From an uncultured Eubacteriales bacterium (GTDB lineage: Bacteria; Bacillota; Clostridia; Oscillospirales; Oscillospiraceae), in the NCBI GenBank assembly GCA_900319635.1, contig ONPF01000001.1, positions 54,832-118,831 of the forward strand: a stretch of DNA of 64,000 nucleotides. Direction: 5' to 3'. Below, piece after piece: positions 10,564-18,772 of the stretch; position 1 is the first letter of the stretch, and each line of letters begins with the position of its first letter. The notes beneath the pieces are model-generated. The model was not told the origin of the DNA. It made no database searches and saw nothing but the letters and a program-made list of their open reading frames with translations. The position numbers were made by a program, and so were the translations under genes.

Positions 10564-12582
10564 TTACTTCTTCATGCTCCTGACGGCCTCAGCGACCACG
10601 TCATCGTCCGCCACATAGGGCATGGTGATGTGATCCTGCCCGGCGTACATTTTGTTGTACTCCGCGGCGGTGGTCATTGCATGCTCGTTGCGGGCCCAGC
10701 TGCGGCGGGCAACGCCCACCATGGTGTCCCAGGGCATGGCCATCTTCAGAATGTTGTCAACACGCTCGGAGCCGTCCAGCACCATACCGAAGCCGCCGTT
10801 GATGGCGCGGCCGATGCCGGTGCCGCCGCCGTTGTGCAGAGCGATGTAGCTCATGCCGCGGGCCGCGTTGCCGGCGTAGCACTGGGTGGCCATCTCGGCC
10901 ATGATGTTGGAGCCGTCCTTGATGTTGGAGGTCTCCCGGAAGGGAGCGTCAGTTCCGCCGGTATCGTGATGGTCACGACCCAGGATCACGGGGCCGATCT
11001 CGCCGTTGCGCACCATCTCATTGAACTTGAGAGCGATGTTCATGCGGCCCATAGCGTCCTGATACAGGATGCGGCACTGGGTACCGACGACCAGCTTGTT
11101 CTCCATGGCGTCGCGCACCCAGACGTAGTTGTCGTAGTCCTGATAGCGGCGATTGTGCTCCTTGATATACTCGGCAGCGGCCTTGTCGGTCTTCTCCAGA
11201 TCCTTGGGGTCGCGGCTCAGGCAGCACCAGCGGAAGGGGCCGTAGCCATAGTCGAAGAGGCAGGGACCTAGAATGTCTTCCACATAGGAGGGGAAGACGA
11301 AGCCGTCCAAATCGTTCTCGCCGTTCTTGCAGATGGACTTGACGCCGGTGTCGTACACAGCCTTCAGGAAGCTGTTGCCGTAGTCAAAGAAATAGGTGCC
11401 GCGCTCGTGGAACTTCTCAATCAGCTCGATGTGGTGCTGCAGGGACTTGTCCACCAGCTTGCGGAAGTCCTCCGGATCGTTTGCCAGCATCTCGGTACGC
11501 TGCTCGAAGCTCAGACCCTGGGGGCAGTAGCCTCCGTCATAGGGCACATGGCAGGAGGTCTGGTCGCTCATCAGATCCACATGGATGTTCTTCTCCAGCA
11601 GATACTCCAGCAGATCTACCACGTTGCCGTGATAGGCGACGGCGCAGCCCTTACCCTCTTTCTGGTACTCCAGCGCGATCTTCACTGCCTCATCCAGATC
11701 ATCGGTACGGTGGGTGACCCAGCCCTGCTCGTAACGGGTCTGGATCCGGCTCTCGTCAACCTCCGCGATAATGGAGGAGACGCCCACGATGACGGCAGCC
11801 TTGCCCTGGGCGCCGCTCATGCCGCCAAGACCGGAGGATACGAAGAGCTTGCCGGCCAGGTTTCCGTCCTGGGGGATGCCCAGCTTCAGACGGCCGGCGT
11901 TCAGCAGGGTGTTGAAGGTGCCGTGGACGATGCCCTGGGGCCCGATGTACATCCAGCCGCCGGCGGTCATCTGGCCGTAGTTGGCAACGCCGAGGGCAGC
12001 GGCGCGGTTGAAGTGCTCCTGATCATCAAAGGTACCGACCATCAGGCCGTTGGAGATGATGACCCGGGGCGCCAGCTTGTGGGAATGGAACAGGCCCAGG
12101 GGATGGCCGGACATGACCACCAGGGTCTGCTCATCGGTCAGCTCCTCCAGGTACTTCTTGATGAGCCGATACTGCATCCAGTTCTGGCAGACCTGGCCAG
12201 TTTCGCCGTAGGTCACCAGCTCATAGGGATAGAGGGCCACATCAAAGTCCAGGTTGTTGTCGATCATGACCTGGATGGCCTTGCCTTCCACGCACTTGCC
12301 CTTGTACTGGTCGATGGGCTTGCCGGAAAGCTTGCCCTCCGGACGGAAGCGGTAGCCGTAAATTCTGCCCTTCTCCTCCAGCTCCTGGGCAAATTCCTTT
12401 GCCATCTGCGCATGGTGATCGGGGTGAATGTAGCGCAGCGCGTTTTTGATCGCCAGAGCCTTATCCGCTTCGCTGAGCTTGGATTCCCGGCGGGGAGCCC
12501 GGCGGTAGCTGGGATTCATCTTGGGATACTCCGGCAGCTCATAGTCCAGCTTAATGGTCATGGCTTCGTCTGCAAGGTTCAT
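10564..12582 (-). CDS. hutU: Urocanate hydratase (long form)
   Basis: Urocanase adds water to urocanate to give imidazolonepropionate, using tightly bound NAD+. This protein has 672 residues, about 120 longer than the Bacillus/Pseudomonas form, and matches the longer urocanase type of anaerobic Firmicutes. The NAD-binding glycine-rich stretch SSGLGGMSGAQGKA is near residue 230, and GPFRWCCLSRDP near 460 may hold the conserved cysteine region. I chose the ATG at 12582 (MNLADEAM) because AAGGAG lies 10 nt upstream; the more distal ATG at 12612 has no ribosome site. It is the first gene of hutU-hutI-fhs and divergent from ftcD. Confidence 0.95.
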   Translation of the reverse strand: MNLADEAMTIKLDYELPEYPKMNPSYRRAPRRESKLSEADKALAIKNALRYIHPDHHAQMAKEFAQELEEKGRIYGYRFRPEGKLSGKPIDQYKGKCVEGKAIQVMIDNNLDFDVALYPYELVTYGETGQVCQNWMQYRLIKKYLEELTDEQTLVVMSGHPLGLFHSHKLAPRVIISNGLMVGTFDDQEHFNRAAALGVANYGQMTAGGWMYIGPQGIVHGTFNTLLNAGRLKLGIPQDGNLAGKLFVSSGLGGMSGAQGKAAVIVGVSSIIAEVDESRIQTRYEQGWVTHRTDDLDEAVKIALEYQKEGKGCAVAYHGNVVDLLEYLLEKNIHVDLMSDQTSCHVPYDGGYCPQGLSFEQRTEMLANDPEDFRKLVDKSLQHHIELIEKFHERGTYFFDYGNSFLKAVYDTGVKSICKNGENDLDGFVFPSYVEDILGPCLFDYGYGPFRWCCLSRDPKDLEKTDKAAAEYIKEHNRRYQDYDNYVWVRDAMENKLVVGTQCRILYQDAMGRMNIALKFNEMVRNGEIGPVILGRDHHDTGGTDAPFRETSNIKDGSNIMAEMATQCYAGNAARGMSYIALHNGGGTGIGRAINGGFGMVLDGSERVDNILKMAMPWDTMVGVARRSWARNEHAMTTAAEYNKMYAGQDHITMPYVADDDVVAEAVRSMKK

Positions 12583-12672
12583 GTTGTTGAAACTCCTTCC
12601 CTTCCAAAACATATTCGTTCGTCCGCAGGCGCGGGATAATAGATAAACTATAGGGGCAGACCCCGACTACTA

Positions 12673-12701
12673 TTTATAGCATTTTTTCCCGCGAAGCGCA
12701 A
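12673..12701 (-). promoter_or_regulatory. Probable promoter of hutU-hutI-fhs
   Basis: Minus strand TTGCGC (12696-12701), 17 bp, TATAAA (12673-12678); start near 12666. A short GGGG-CAGA-CCCC inverted repeat (12653-12664) sits at the predicted start and could be an operator. Confidence 0.5.
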
Positions 12702-12714
12702 GAGGAAGTGCCTT

Positions 12715-12736
12715 CTTTCCGCAGAAAAGCGGAAAG
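12715..12736. promoter_or_regulatory. Perfect inverted repeat between the divergent hut promoters
   Basis: CTTTCCGC, 6-nt loop AGAAAA, GCGGAAAG: 8 bp of perfect symmetry, 4 bp upstream of the ftcD -35 box and 13 bp upstream of the hutU -35 box. The position fits a regulator site shared by both operons. No T tract follows it, so it is unlikely to be a terminator. Confidence 0.45.
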
Positions 12737-12740
12737 ACTC

Positions 12741-12769
12741 TGGACACAAGTGCACTGCTGTGATACACT
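12741..12769 (+). promoter_or_regulatory. Probable promoter of ftcD-fchA
   Basis: TGGACA (12741-12746), 17 bp, TACACT (12764-12769); start near 12776 and a ~27-nt leader to the ftcD ATG. Confidence 0.6.
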
Positions 12770-12802
12770 CGTCCCGGAAATTACTTTTTGGAGGTACGCG
12801 AC

Positions 12803-13717
12803 ATGGCAAAACTCGTGGAATGCATCCCCAATTTCAGCGTCAGTAAGGAAAAGGACGAACCCGTTTTTCAGGCTCTGGTGGACACGGCCAACGCTGTCCC
12901 CGGCTGCACCCTCTTCGATGTGCAGACCGACGGCAACCACAACCGCTGCGTGTTCACGCTGATCGGCTCCCCCGCCGCCATCGAAGAGGTGGCCTTCCAA
13001 CTGGCGAAAAAAGCCGTGGAGACCATCGACATGCGGAAGCATGAGGGACAGCACCCCCGCATGGGCGCGGTGGACGTGATCCCCTTTGTACCCCAGATGG
13101 ACGTGACCGTTCAGGAATGTGTGGAAATGTCCAAGCGCGTTGCCCAGCGCTGCTGGGATGAGCTGGGGCTCCCCTCCTTCCTGTATGAGGACTCCGCCAC
13201 CCGTCCCGAGCGCCGGAACCTGGCCTCCTGCCGCAAGGGGCAGTTTGAGGGCATGCCCGAAAAGCTGCTGCAGCCGGATTGGGCGCCGGACTACGGCGAG
13301 CGGAAGATCCACCCCACCGCCGGCATCACCGCCATCGGTGCCCGGATGCCGCTGATCGCCTTCAATGTGAACCTGGATACCTCCGATGTGGAAATCGCCA
13401 AGAAGATCGCCAAGGCCATCCGCGGCTCTTCCGGCGGCTTCCGCTCCTGCAAGGCCATCGGCATCATGCTGGAGGAGCGGAACATCGCCCAAGTCTCCAT
13501 GAACATGGTAAACTACGAGGACACCCCCCTCTTCTACGCCTATGAGATGATCCGCGCTCTGGCTGACCGCTACGGCGCACGCATCATCGGGACGGAGGTC
13601 GTGGGGCTCACCCCAGCCAAGGCGCTGATCGACTGCGCCGAGTACTATCTCAAGATCGAAAACTTTGACTGCAAAAATCAGATCATGGAATATCACCTGA
13701 TCGACATGGAGAACTGA
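12803..13717 (+). CDS. ftcD: Glutamate formimidoyltransferase
   Basis: Transfers the formimino group of N-formimino-glutamate to tetrahydrofolate, giving glutamate and 5-formimino-THF. The 304-residue protein corresponds to the stand-alone N-terminal half of the bifunctional animal FTCD; CIPNFSVSK, DGNHNRCVFT, HEGQHPRMGAVDVIPFVP and NVNLDTSDVEIAK are characteristic. The ATG at 12803 is preceded by TTGGAGG at 8 nt; an upstream in-frame TTG is actually part of that ribosome site. It is followed 12 nt later by fchA. Because hutG is absent, this folate-dependent branch is the likely route of glutamate release. Confidence 0.95.
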   Translation: MAKLVECIPNFSVSKEKDEPVFQALVDTANAVPGCTLFDVQTDGNHNRCVFTLIGSPAAIEEVAFQLAKKAVETIDMRKHEGQHPRMGAVDVIPFVPQMDVTVQECVEMSKRVAQRCWDELGLPSFLYEDSATRPERRNLASCRKGQFEGMPEKLLQPDWAPDYGERKIHPTAGITAIGARMPLIAFNVNLDTSDVEIAKKIAKAIRGSSGGFRSCKAIGIMLEERNIAQVSMNMVNYEDTPLFYAYEMIRALADRYGARIIGTEVVGLTPAKALIDCAEYYLKIENFDCKNQIMEYHLIDMEN

Positions 13718-13729
13718 GGAGGACAGCAC

Positions 13730-14359
13730 ATGAAACTGGCAGAGATGGGCGTGACCCAGTTTGTCGATACCCTGGCCTCTGACGCGCCGGCTCCCGGCGG
13801 CGGCTCCGCTGCGGCGCTGATGGGCGCGCTGGGCGCGGGACTTGCAGCCATGGTGGGCTGCCTGACCCAGGGGCGGAAAAAGTACGCGGACTATGCGGAA
13901 TTCGCCGCCCAGGTGGAAAACCGCGGGAATGAGCTGAAGGCGAAGCTGCTGGACGTGATGGATCGGGACACCGAAGCCTTTAACCTGGTCAGCGCGGCCT
14001 TCTCTCTCCCCAAGGAAACAGAGGAAGAGAAAGCTAAGCGCTCCGCCGCCATCCAGGAAGGGTTGAAGGCCTGTACGGAAACGCCGTTGGAATGCATGGC
14101 ACTTGGATGCGAGGCAGTGGTGCTGGCGCACGATTTCCTGGAACAGGGCTTCAACACAAGCTCCGCCAGCGATCTGGGCGTTGCTTTTCTCAGCCTCTCC
14201 GCCGCCATTCGGGGCGCCTGGCTGAACGTGCTGATTAACCTGGGCTCCATCAAGGATGAGGCCTTCCGGGCGGATTGCCGGGCAAAAGGCGAGGCGCTGC
14301 TGGCAAAGTCACTTCCCCTGGCCGAGGCAGGATATGAGAAGGTTTTGAACCTGCTTTGA
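13730..14359 (+). CDS. fchA: Formimidoyl-THF cyclodeaminase
   Basis: Converts 5-formimino-THF to 5,10-methenyl-THF with loss of ammonia. At 209 residues it is the normal size for the stand-alone enzyme. The N-terminal segment DTLASDAPAPGGGSAAALMG is the family hallmark, and the rest is largely helical. It is the second gene of ftcD-fchA (GAGGAGG ribosome site) and is closed by a strong terminator. With FtcD it hands the histidine C2 carbon to the folate pool that Fhs draws on. Confidence 0.94.
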   Translation: MKLAEMGVTQFVDTLASDAPAPGGGSAAALMGALGAGLAAMVGCLTQGRKKYADYAEFAAQVENRGNELKAKLLDVMDRDTEAFNLVSAAFSLPKETEEEKAKRSAAIQEGLKACTETPLECMALGCEAVVLAHDFLEQGFNTSSASDLGVAFLSLSAAIRGAWLNVLINLGSIKDEAFRADCRAKGEALLAKSLPLAEAGYEKVLNLL

Positions 14360-14375
14360 TCTTCATCTAACACGA

Positions 14376-14416
14376 AAACGGCAGGAGCTGGAAATAACCA
14401 GTTCCTGCCGTTTTTG
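14376..14416. terminator. Intrinsic terminator after fchA
   Basis: AACGGCAGGAGCTGG, 6-nt loop, and CCAGTTCCTGCCGTTTTTG form a long GC-rich hairpin with a T run on the plus strand. The A-rich left flank lets it also serve the convergent sufB-like gene. Confidence 0.88.
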
Positions 14417-14455
14417 TCATACCACACTTCCCCAACTCGTCCAAAGCCCCGACTC

Positions 14456-15382
14456 TCAGCGCAGGAAGCCGTTGATGATCTGTTCTTCCGCCTCCTGCTC
14501 GTTCAGGCCTAAAGTCATAAGCTTGATGATCTGATCCCCGGCGATTTTGCCGATAGCGGCCTCGTGCACCAGCATGGCGTCCACATCATTGGCCTCCAGG
14601 GACGGAATCGCCAGGATCCGGCCGTGATCCATGATGATGGAGTCGCACTCTGTGTGTCCGCTGCAGGGGGCGTTTCCGGTGATGCGGGCGTTGAAGGTTT
14701 GCGTGGATTCGTCCCTTGCAACAGAGCGGGACACCACGTCCGCCGTGCCGCCGGCGCCGTTCAGATTCACCTGATAAGTGCTGACGGCGTTCTGGCTGCC
14801 GTGGGTCATGAGGCGCTCCTTCACCACCAGGCGGGCGTCGGCCTTGAGTTCCGCGATCGTAGTGCGCTCGGTGGAGTCCACGCCCTTGATCTGCTCCATC
14901 TCCATCTCGACCGTGCTGCCCTCCTCCTGGTAGACCTCTGTCACCGGATTCAGGATGCGCTTTCCCCGGCCGTCTCCGGAGCCGTAGTGCTTCTCCACAT
15001 ACTTGATCTTCGCGTTCTTGCCCACATAGAAGCGGTGGACGCCGTCGTGCTCGGAGTCTTGGCTGCCGCAGTTGTCGATGCCGCAGCCGGCGACAATGAC
15101 CACGTCCGCGTCTTCCCCGATGTAGAAATCGTTGTACACCGTCTCCTTGATCCCGCTCTGGGAGAGCACCACGGGGATATGCACGCTCTCGTTTTTCGTG
15201 CCGGGCTTGATGTGAATGTCAATGCCGCTGCCGTCTTCCTTGGAGACGATCTCGATATTGGCGGTGCTGTTTCGTCCAGCCAGCTGGCTGTTGGCACGGA
15301 AGTTGTAGGCACCGGTTGGGACACTGTGCAGATCCGCGATCTCCTCGATCAGACGTTTTTGAATGGCGTCAAGCTGTACCAT
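14456..15382 (-). CDS. SufB/SufD-family Fe-S scaffold (minimal SufBC type)
   Basis: A 308-residue SufBD-core protein, shorter than classical SufB (~460) or SufD (~420) and lacking most of their N-terminal region. It holds the right-handed beta-helix core, ending with SGHTECDSII and VHEAAIGKIAGDQI, where SufB Cys and SufD His functions reside in the classical pair. It follows the SufC-like ATPase by 15 nt and, being the only scaffold gene here, probably forms a homodimer. This matches the minimal SMS-type (SmsCB) machinery described for anaerobes. No cysteine desulfurase or SufU is nearby. The role in Fe-S cluster assembly is inferred from the family. Confidence 0.88.
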   Translation of the reverse strand: MVQLDAIQKRLIEEIADLHSVPTGAYNFRANSQLAGRNSTANIEIVSKEDGSGIDIHIKPGTKNESVHIPVVLSQSGIKETVYNDFYIGEDADVVIVAGCGIDNCGSQDSEHDGVHRFYVGKNAKIKYVEKHYGSGDGRGKRILNPVTEVYQEEGSTVEMEMEQIKGVDSTERTTIAELKADARLVVKERLMTHGSQNAVSTYQVNLNGAGGTADVVSRSVARDESTQTFNARITGNAPCSGHTECDSIIMDHGRILAIPSLEANDVDAMLVHEAAIGKIAGDQIIKLMTLGLNEQEAEEQIINGFLR

Positions 15383-15397
15383 GTTCTTCTTCCCTCC

Positions 15398-16126
15398 TCA
15401 CTGCAGCTTCTGGCAGGTGCTCACCGGAGCCTCTTGCCCAATTAGTTTCGGCATGATCTCTTCGGGAGTACCCCGCTGGCTGATCCTTCCCTCCGAGAGC
15501 ACCAGGATCTCATCGGCAATCTGCAGGATCCGCTCCTGATGGGAGATAATCACGATGGAGCTGTCCCTGATCTCGCTGCGCATCTTCTCGAAAATCCGGA
15601 TCAGATTCTGGAAGCTCCAGAGGTCGATACCCGCCTCCGGCTCGTCAAAAACGGAGAGCTTGGTGTGGCGGGCCAGGAGCGTTGCGATCTCGATACGCTT
15701 GAGCTCACCGCCGGACAGGGAGGAATTGATCTCCCGGTCGATATAATCCCGGGCACAGAGGCCAACCTCGGAGAGATACGAGCAGGCCTCGGACACAGAG
15801 ATGCGCTTACCCGCCGCCAGGCGCAGCAGATCCTTCACCCGAATTCCCTTAAAGCGCACCGGCTGCTGGAAGGCAAAGCTGATGCCGCGCTTGGCGCGCT
15901 CTGTCACATCCAGGGCGGTGATGTCCTCCCCGTCCAGCAGAATGCTGCCGGAGATGGGCTTCTCAATGCCCATAATGAGCCGGGCGAGGGTGGATTTTCC
16001 GCTGCCGTTGGGGCCTGTGATCACCGTGAATTTACCGTCCTCGATCTTAAGATTCAGATCGTGGATGATTTCTTTTTGTCTGTCGTCTTCGCTCACGGCA
16101 AAGCTTAGATTCCGGATCTCTAACAT
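15398..16126 (-). CDS. SufC-like ABC ATPase
   Basis: A 242-residue soluble ABC ATPase partner of the SufB-like protein. Walker A is GPNGSGKSTLA (near residue 39), the signature LSGGELKRIEIA (near 137), and Walker B LSVFDEPEAGIDLWSF with the D-loop and switch His in VIISHQERI. The DEPEAGIDLW variant differs from the DETDSGLD of classical SufC and supports the minimal two-component form. AAAGGAG lies 8 nt before the ATG. It is 26 nt downstream of the C69 dipeptidase gene, so the three genes may form one transcript. It would act in the cytoplasm. Confidence 0.9.
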   Translation of the reverse strand: MLEIRNLSFAVSEDDRQKEIIHDLNLKIEDGKFTVITGPNGSGKSTLARLIMGIEKPISGSILLDGEDITALDVTERAKRGISFAFQQPVRFKGIRVKDLLRLAAGKRISVSEACSYLSEVGLCARDYIDREINSSLSGGELKRIEIATLLARHTKLSVFDEPEAGIDLWSFQNLIRIFEKMRSEIRDSSIVIISHQERILQIADEILVLSEGRISQRGTPEEIMPKLIGQEAPVSTCQKLQ

Positions 16127-16152
16127 TTTTCTTTCTCCTTTATGCGCTTTCG

Positions 16153-17616
16153 TCAGTTATCTGCCCGGTTGAAACCGTTTTTCATATGGGTACTCACTTC
16201 ATGCAGCACCTTATTCAGCGTATCGGTGCTCTGCTCCCTTGCCATCCTGCAGAGCTCTTCGTTTGCAGTGTTCAGAATGGCTACATTCTCTCCTGCGGCG
16301 ATGCGCGCATCATAGTCACGGATGATCTGGCGGCCCTTGGTCACCACCGCGTCCTGATAACGCTCAATCTGCTGGGCGCAGGTGTTATAGCTGGCGTCGG
16401 CCAGCGCGCCGATCAGGCGGCTTGCCCAATAGAAGTTCTCCGTGGACACGTCCAGCGTAACCTCGCTGAGATACTTAGGCATTTTTTCAACGCGCGGGTA
16501 GACCGGCAGCAGCGCATCAAAGGTGGTGGAGCCGAAGCAAATCCACTCCAGGCCCTTTACCGGCTCCGCCGCATACGGGCGGATCTGGCAGATGGAGGTA
16601 ACGCCGGTGCGGTTGATGCCGATGGAGCGGTACATGCCACGCTTGCCGGTGTCCTGGTTGGTATAGGGGTTATAGGGCGTGCCCTGATAGTGGGCTGAGA
16701 GCAGGTATTTCACATCCTCCACCGCCACTTTTCGGTCTGGCACGAAGCACCAGGGAATATCATCGCTCTCCGGGGTAAACTCTGCGTCCGGGCCGTCCCA
16801 TTTATGAGATTTAGGGGTGAGATAACGGCCCATAAACCAGGCACGAGGCGTGTTATAGATATGATCCATGTCCCGGCGGGAGCCAAAGACGTCCCGGGGA
16901 TTAAAGGTGCCGTTCTGGTTCAGATCCAAATGATTTTCCGCGATAAACTCCCGCAGATCCTTTGAGCACATGTGTGCCTTCTGCTCGCCGAAAGCGTCCT
17001 CCAGATCAAAGGCATCCATGCCAAACTGGTTGGGGTTTACAACGACCACTTCGTCCGGCACTCTCCGCGCCATCCAGTGATGACCGCCGATGGTCTCCAG
17101 CCACCAGACTTCCTTCTCGTCATTGAAGGCGATGCCGTTGGATTCATAGGTACCGTAGCGCTCCAGCAGCTCCGCCAGACGCAGCACGCCTTCCCGGGCA
17201 GAGCGGATATAGGGCAGCACCAGCACCACAAGATCCTCTTCCCCGATGCCGCCGGGGACTTCCTTTTCGCCCCGCTTCCGGGGCTTTTTCAGCTCCACCA
17301 GGGGATCCGCCGCCAGAACACGGGGATTGGAGGTGATGGTCTCCGTGGCGGTCATGCCCACGTTAGCCTCATTGATTCCCGTGGCCGCCCAGATTCCCTC
17401 CTTGGGGTCCACGCTGGGGCATGCAGTGTAGGCCATGGGCTTCTCCGGAAGAGGGATCTCCACATGGCTCAGAACGCTTTTATAGACTTTCTTTTGCTTT
17501 TTCGGCTCAACGACGATCAGCTTCTTCACATCAAAATGTCCGTCGTCGGTACGGGCGATCATAGTGGAGCCGTCATTGCTGGCCTTGCTTCCCACCAGAA
17601 CAGTTGTGCAGGACAT
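16153..17616 (-). CDS. C69-family dipeptidase (PepD type)
   Basis: An N-terminal nucleophile peptidase of MEROPS family C69, 487 residues, close to the usual ~470-500. Starting at the ATG at 17616 (GGGAGG 6 nt upstream) the protein reads MSCTTVLVGSKASNDGSTM, so Cys3 is the predicted nucleophile exposed by removal of the first residues. Further family segments are WAATGINEANVGMTATET and ARRVPDEVVVVNPNQF. No signal peptide is visible, so it is probably a cytoplasmic dipeptidase. It would feed amino acids, plausibly histidine too, to the nearby catabolic genes. Bile-salt hydrolases share the fold, but these motifs fit C69, not C59. Confidence 0.92.
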   Translation of the reverse strand: MSCTTVLVGSKASNDGSTMIARTDDGHFDVKKLIVVEPKKQKKVYKSVLSHVEIPLPEKPMAYTACPSVDPKEGIWAATGINEANVGMTATETITSNPRVLAADPLVELKKPRKRGEKEVPGGIGEEDLVVLVLPYIRSAREGVLRLAELLERYGTYESNGIAFNDEKEVWWLETIGGHHWMARRVPDEVVVVNPNQFGMDAFDLEDAFGEQKAHMCSKDLREFIAENHLDLNQNGTFNPRDVFGSRRDMDHIYNTPRAWFMGRYLTPKSHKWDGPDAEFTPESDDIPWCFVPDRKVAVEDVKYLLSAHYQGTPYNPYTNQDTGKRGMYRSIGINRTGVTSICQIRPYAAEPVKGLEWICFGSTTFDALLPVYPRVEKMPKYLSEVTLDVSTENFYWASRLIGALADASYNTCAQQIERYQDAVVTKGRQIIRDYDARIAAGENVAILNTANEELCRMAREQSTDTLNKVLHEVSTHMKNGFNRADN

Positions 17617-17673
17617 AAGCTTCCTCCCGATAGTATCCCCCATTGAAACGCAATGAAGGTAATTTTCTCTAAA

Positions 17674-17702
17674 ATATTATCACACAGATCCCTATTTTAC
17701 AA
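17674..17702 (-). promoter_or_regulatory. Probable promoter of the dipeptidase-SufCB operon
   Basis: Minus strand TTGTAA (17697-17702), 17 bp, TAATAT (17674-17679); leader about 50 nt. Confidence 0.45.
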
Positions 17703-17726
17703 GCATCTGTCCCCCACTTCTCCATC

Positions 17727-17755
17727 TTGTAAGATGTCGAAATATGTGTTATAGT
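17727..17755 (+). promoter_or_regulatory. Promoter of the moxR-DUF58-transglutaminase operon
   Basis: TTGTAA (17727-17732), 17 bp, TATAGT (17750-17755). A 6-bp inverted repeat, CATCTTGTAAGATG (17724-17737), overlaps the -35 box and could be an operator. Confidence 0.6.
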
Positions 17756-17824
17756 AATATAGTATGCTTGTCATGTTCCATATCAGAACAGGCAGGCACT
17801 CCACGAGCAATACAGGAGGTTTCT

Positions 17825-18769
17825 ATGACTACCATCAATTCCGTAGGAAAAGCCAAGCAGATCGTGCGCGAGATCAGCAAGGCCATTGTCGGCAAGGACG
17901 ATGTGCTGATCAAGGTGCTGCTGGCGGTGATCGCAGGCGGCCACATTCTGATGGAGGACATTCCCGGTGTGGGAAAGACCACCATGGCAGTGTCCCTCTC
18001 CAAAGCACTTGGTCTGGACTATAACCGTGTCCAGTTTACACCGGACGTGCTGCCCTCTGACATCACGGGCTTTTCCATCTACGATAAAAACAGCGGCGAG
18101 ATGCGCTATCAAAAGGGCGCTGTGCTCTGCAACCTCTTCCTGGCGGACGAGCTGAACCGGGCCACCAGCCGCACCCAGTCCGCCCTGCTGCAGGCGATGG
18201 AGGAGGGCGAGGTCACGGTCGACAACAATACCTATCCGGTGCCCCAGCCCTTCGTCGTCATCGCAACCCAGAACCCCACCGGCGCCAAAGGCACCCAGAT
18301 GCTGCCGGATTCCCAGATGGACCGGTTTATGCTGCGCCTCTCCATCGGCTATCCCGATCATGCCGACGCCATTGAGATGGTGCGCCGCAAGCAGAGCGGC
18401 ATGAGTCCCGACGAGGTGGGGCAGGTAGTCAGCCGGGCGGAGATGATGCAGATCCGCCGGGAGGCTGAGGCTGTCTATATCAAGGACAATGTCATCGAGT
18501 ACATCGTCACACTCTGCGAGCGCACCAGAACCGATTCCCGCATTCTGCAGGGGGCAAGCCCCCGCGCCACCCTGGCGCTGACCGCGCTGGCCAAGGCCAC
18601 CGCATGGATCCAGGGACGGGATTACGTCCTCCCCCGGGACGTGCGCTTCATCTTCCAGGATTGCATCGAGCACCGCCTGATCTGGACGCCGGAGCTGGCC
18701 CGCTCGGAGGAGCGCTTTGCCGTTCTCGGGGAAATCTTTGATTCGGTGCCCGCGCCGGCCATCCGTTGA
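17825..18769 (+). CDS. MoxR-family AAA+ ATPase
   Basis: A 314-residue MoxR ATPase, a chaperone-like AAA+ protein that usually works with the DUF58 and transglutaminase proteins encoded next to it. Walker A is EDIPGVGKTTMA (near residue 45), Walker B FLADELNRA (near 107), sensor 1 VIATQNPTG, and the arginine-rich SPRATLAL segment follows near 240. The ATG at 17825 is preceded by AGGAGG at 6 nt; an upstream in-frame start at 17744 overlaps the -10 box and is unlikely. It is the first gene of a three-gene operon. Confidence 0.93.
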   Translation: MTTINSVGKAKQIVREISKAIVGKDDVLIKVLLAVIAGGHILMEDIPGVGKTTMAVSLSKALGLDYNRVQFTPDVLPSDITGFSIYDKNSGEMRYQKGAVLCNLFLADELNRATSRTQSALLQAMEEGEVTVDNNTYPVPQPFVVIATQNPTGAKGTQMLPDSQMDRFMLRLSIGYPDHADAIEMVRRKQSGMSPDEVGQVVSRAEMMQIRREAEAVYIKDNVIEYIVTLCERTRTDSRILQGASPRATLALTALAKATAWIQGRDYVLPRDVRFIFQDCIEHRLIWTPELARSEERFAVLGEIFDSVPAPAIR

Positions 18770-18772
18770 ACC

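Noticed and set aside
12715-12736. Inverted repeat as a terminator
   Set aside because: No T tract, and it lies between two divergent promoters where no transcript needs to end.
16153-17616. Bile-salt hydrolase or penicillin acylase
   Set aside because: The N-terminal MSCTTVLVG and the downstream segments fit the C69 dipeptidase family, not C59.
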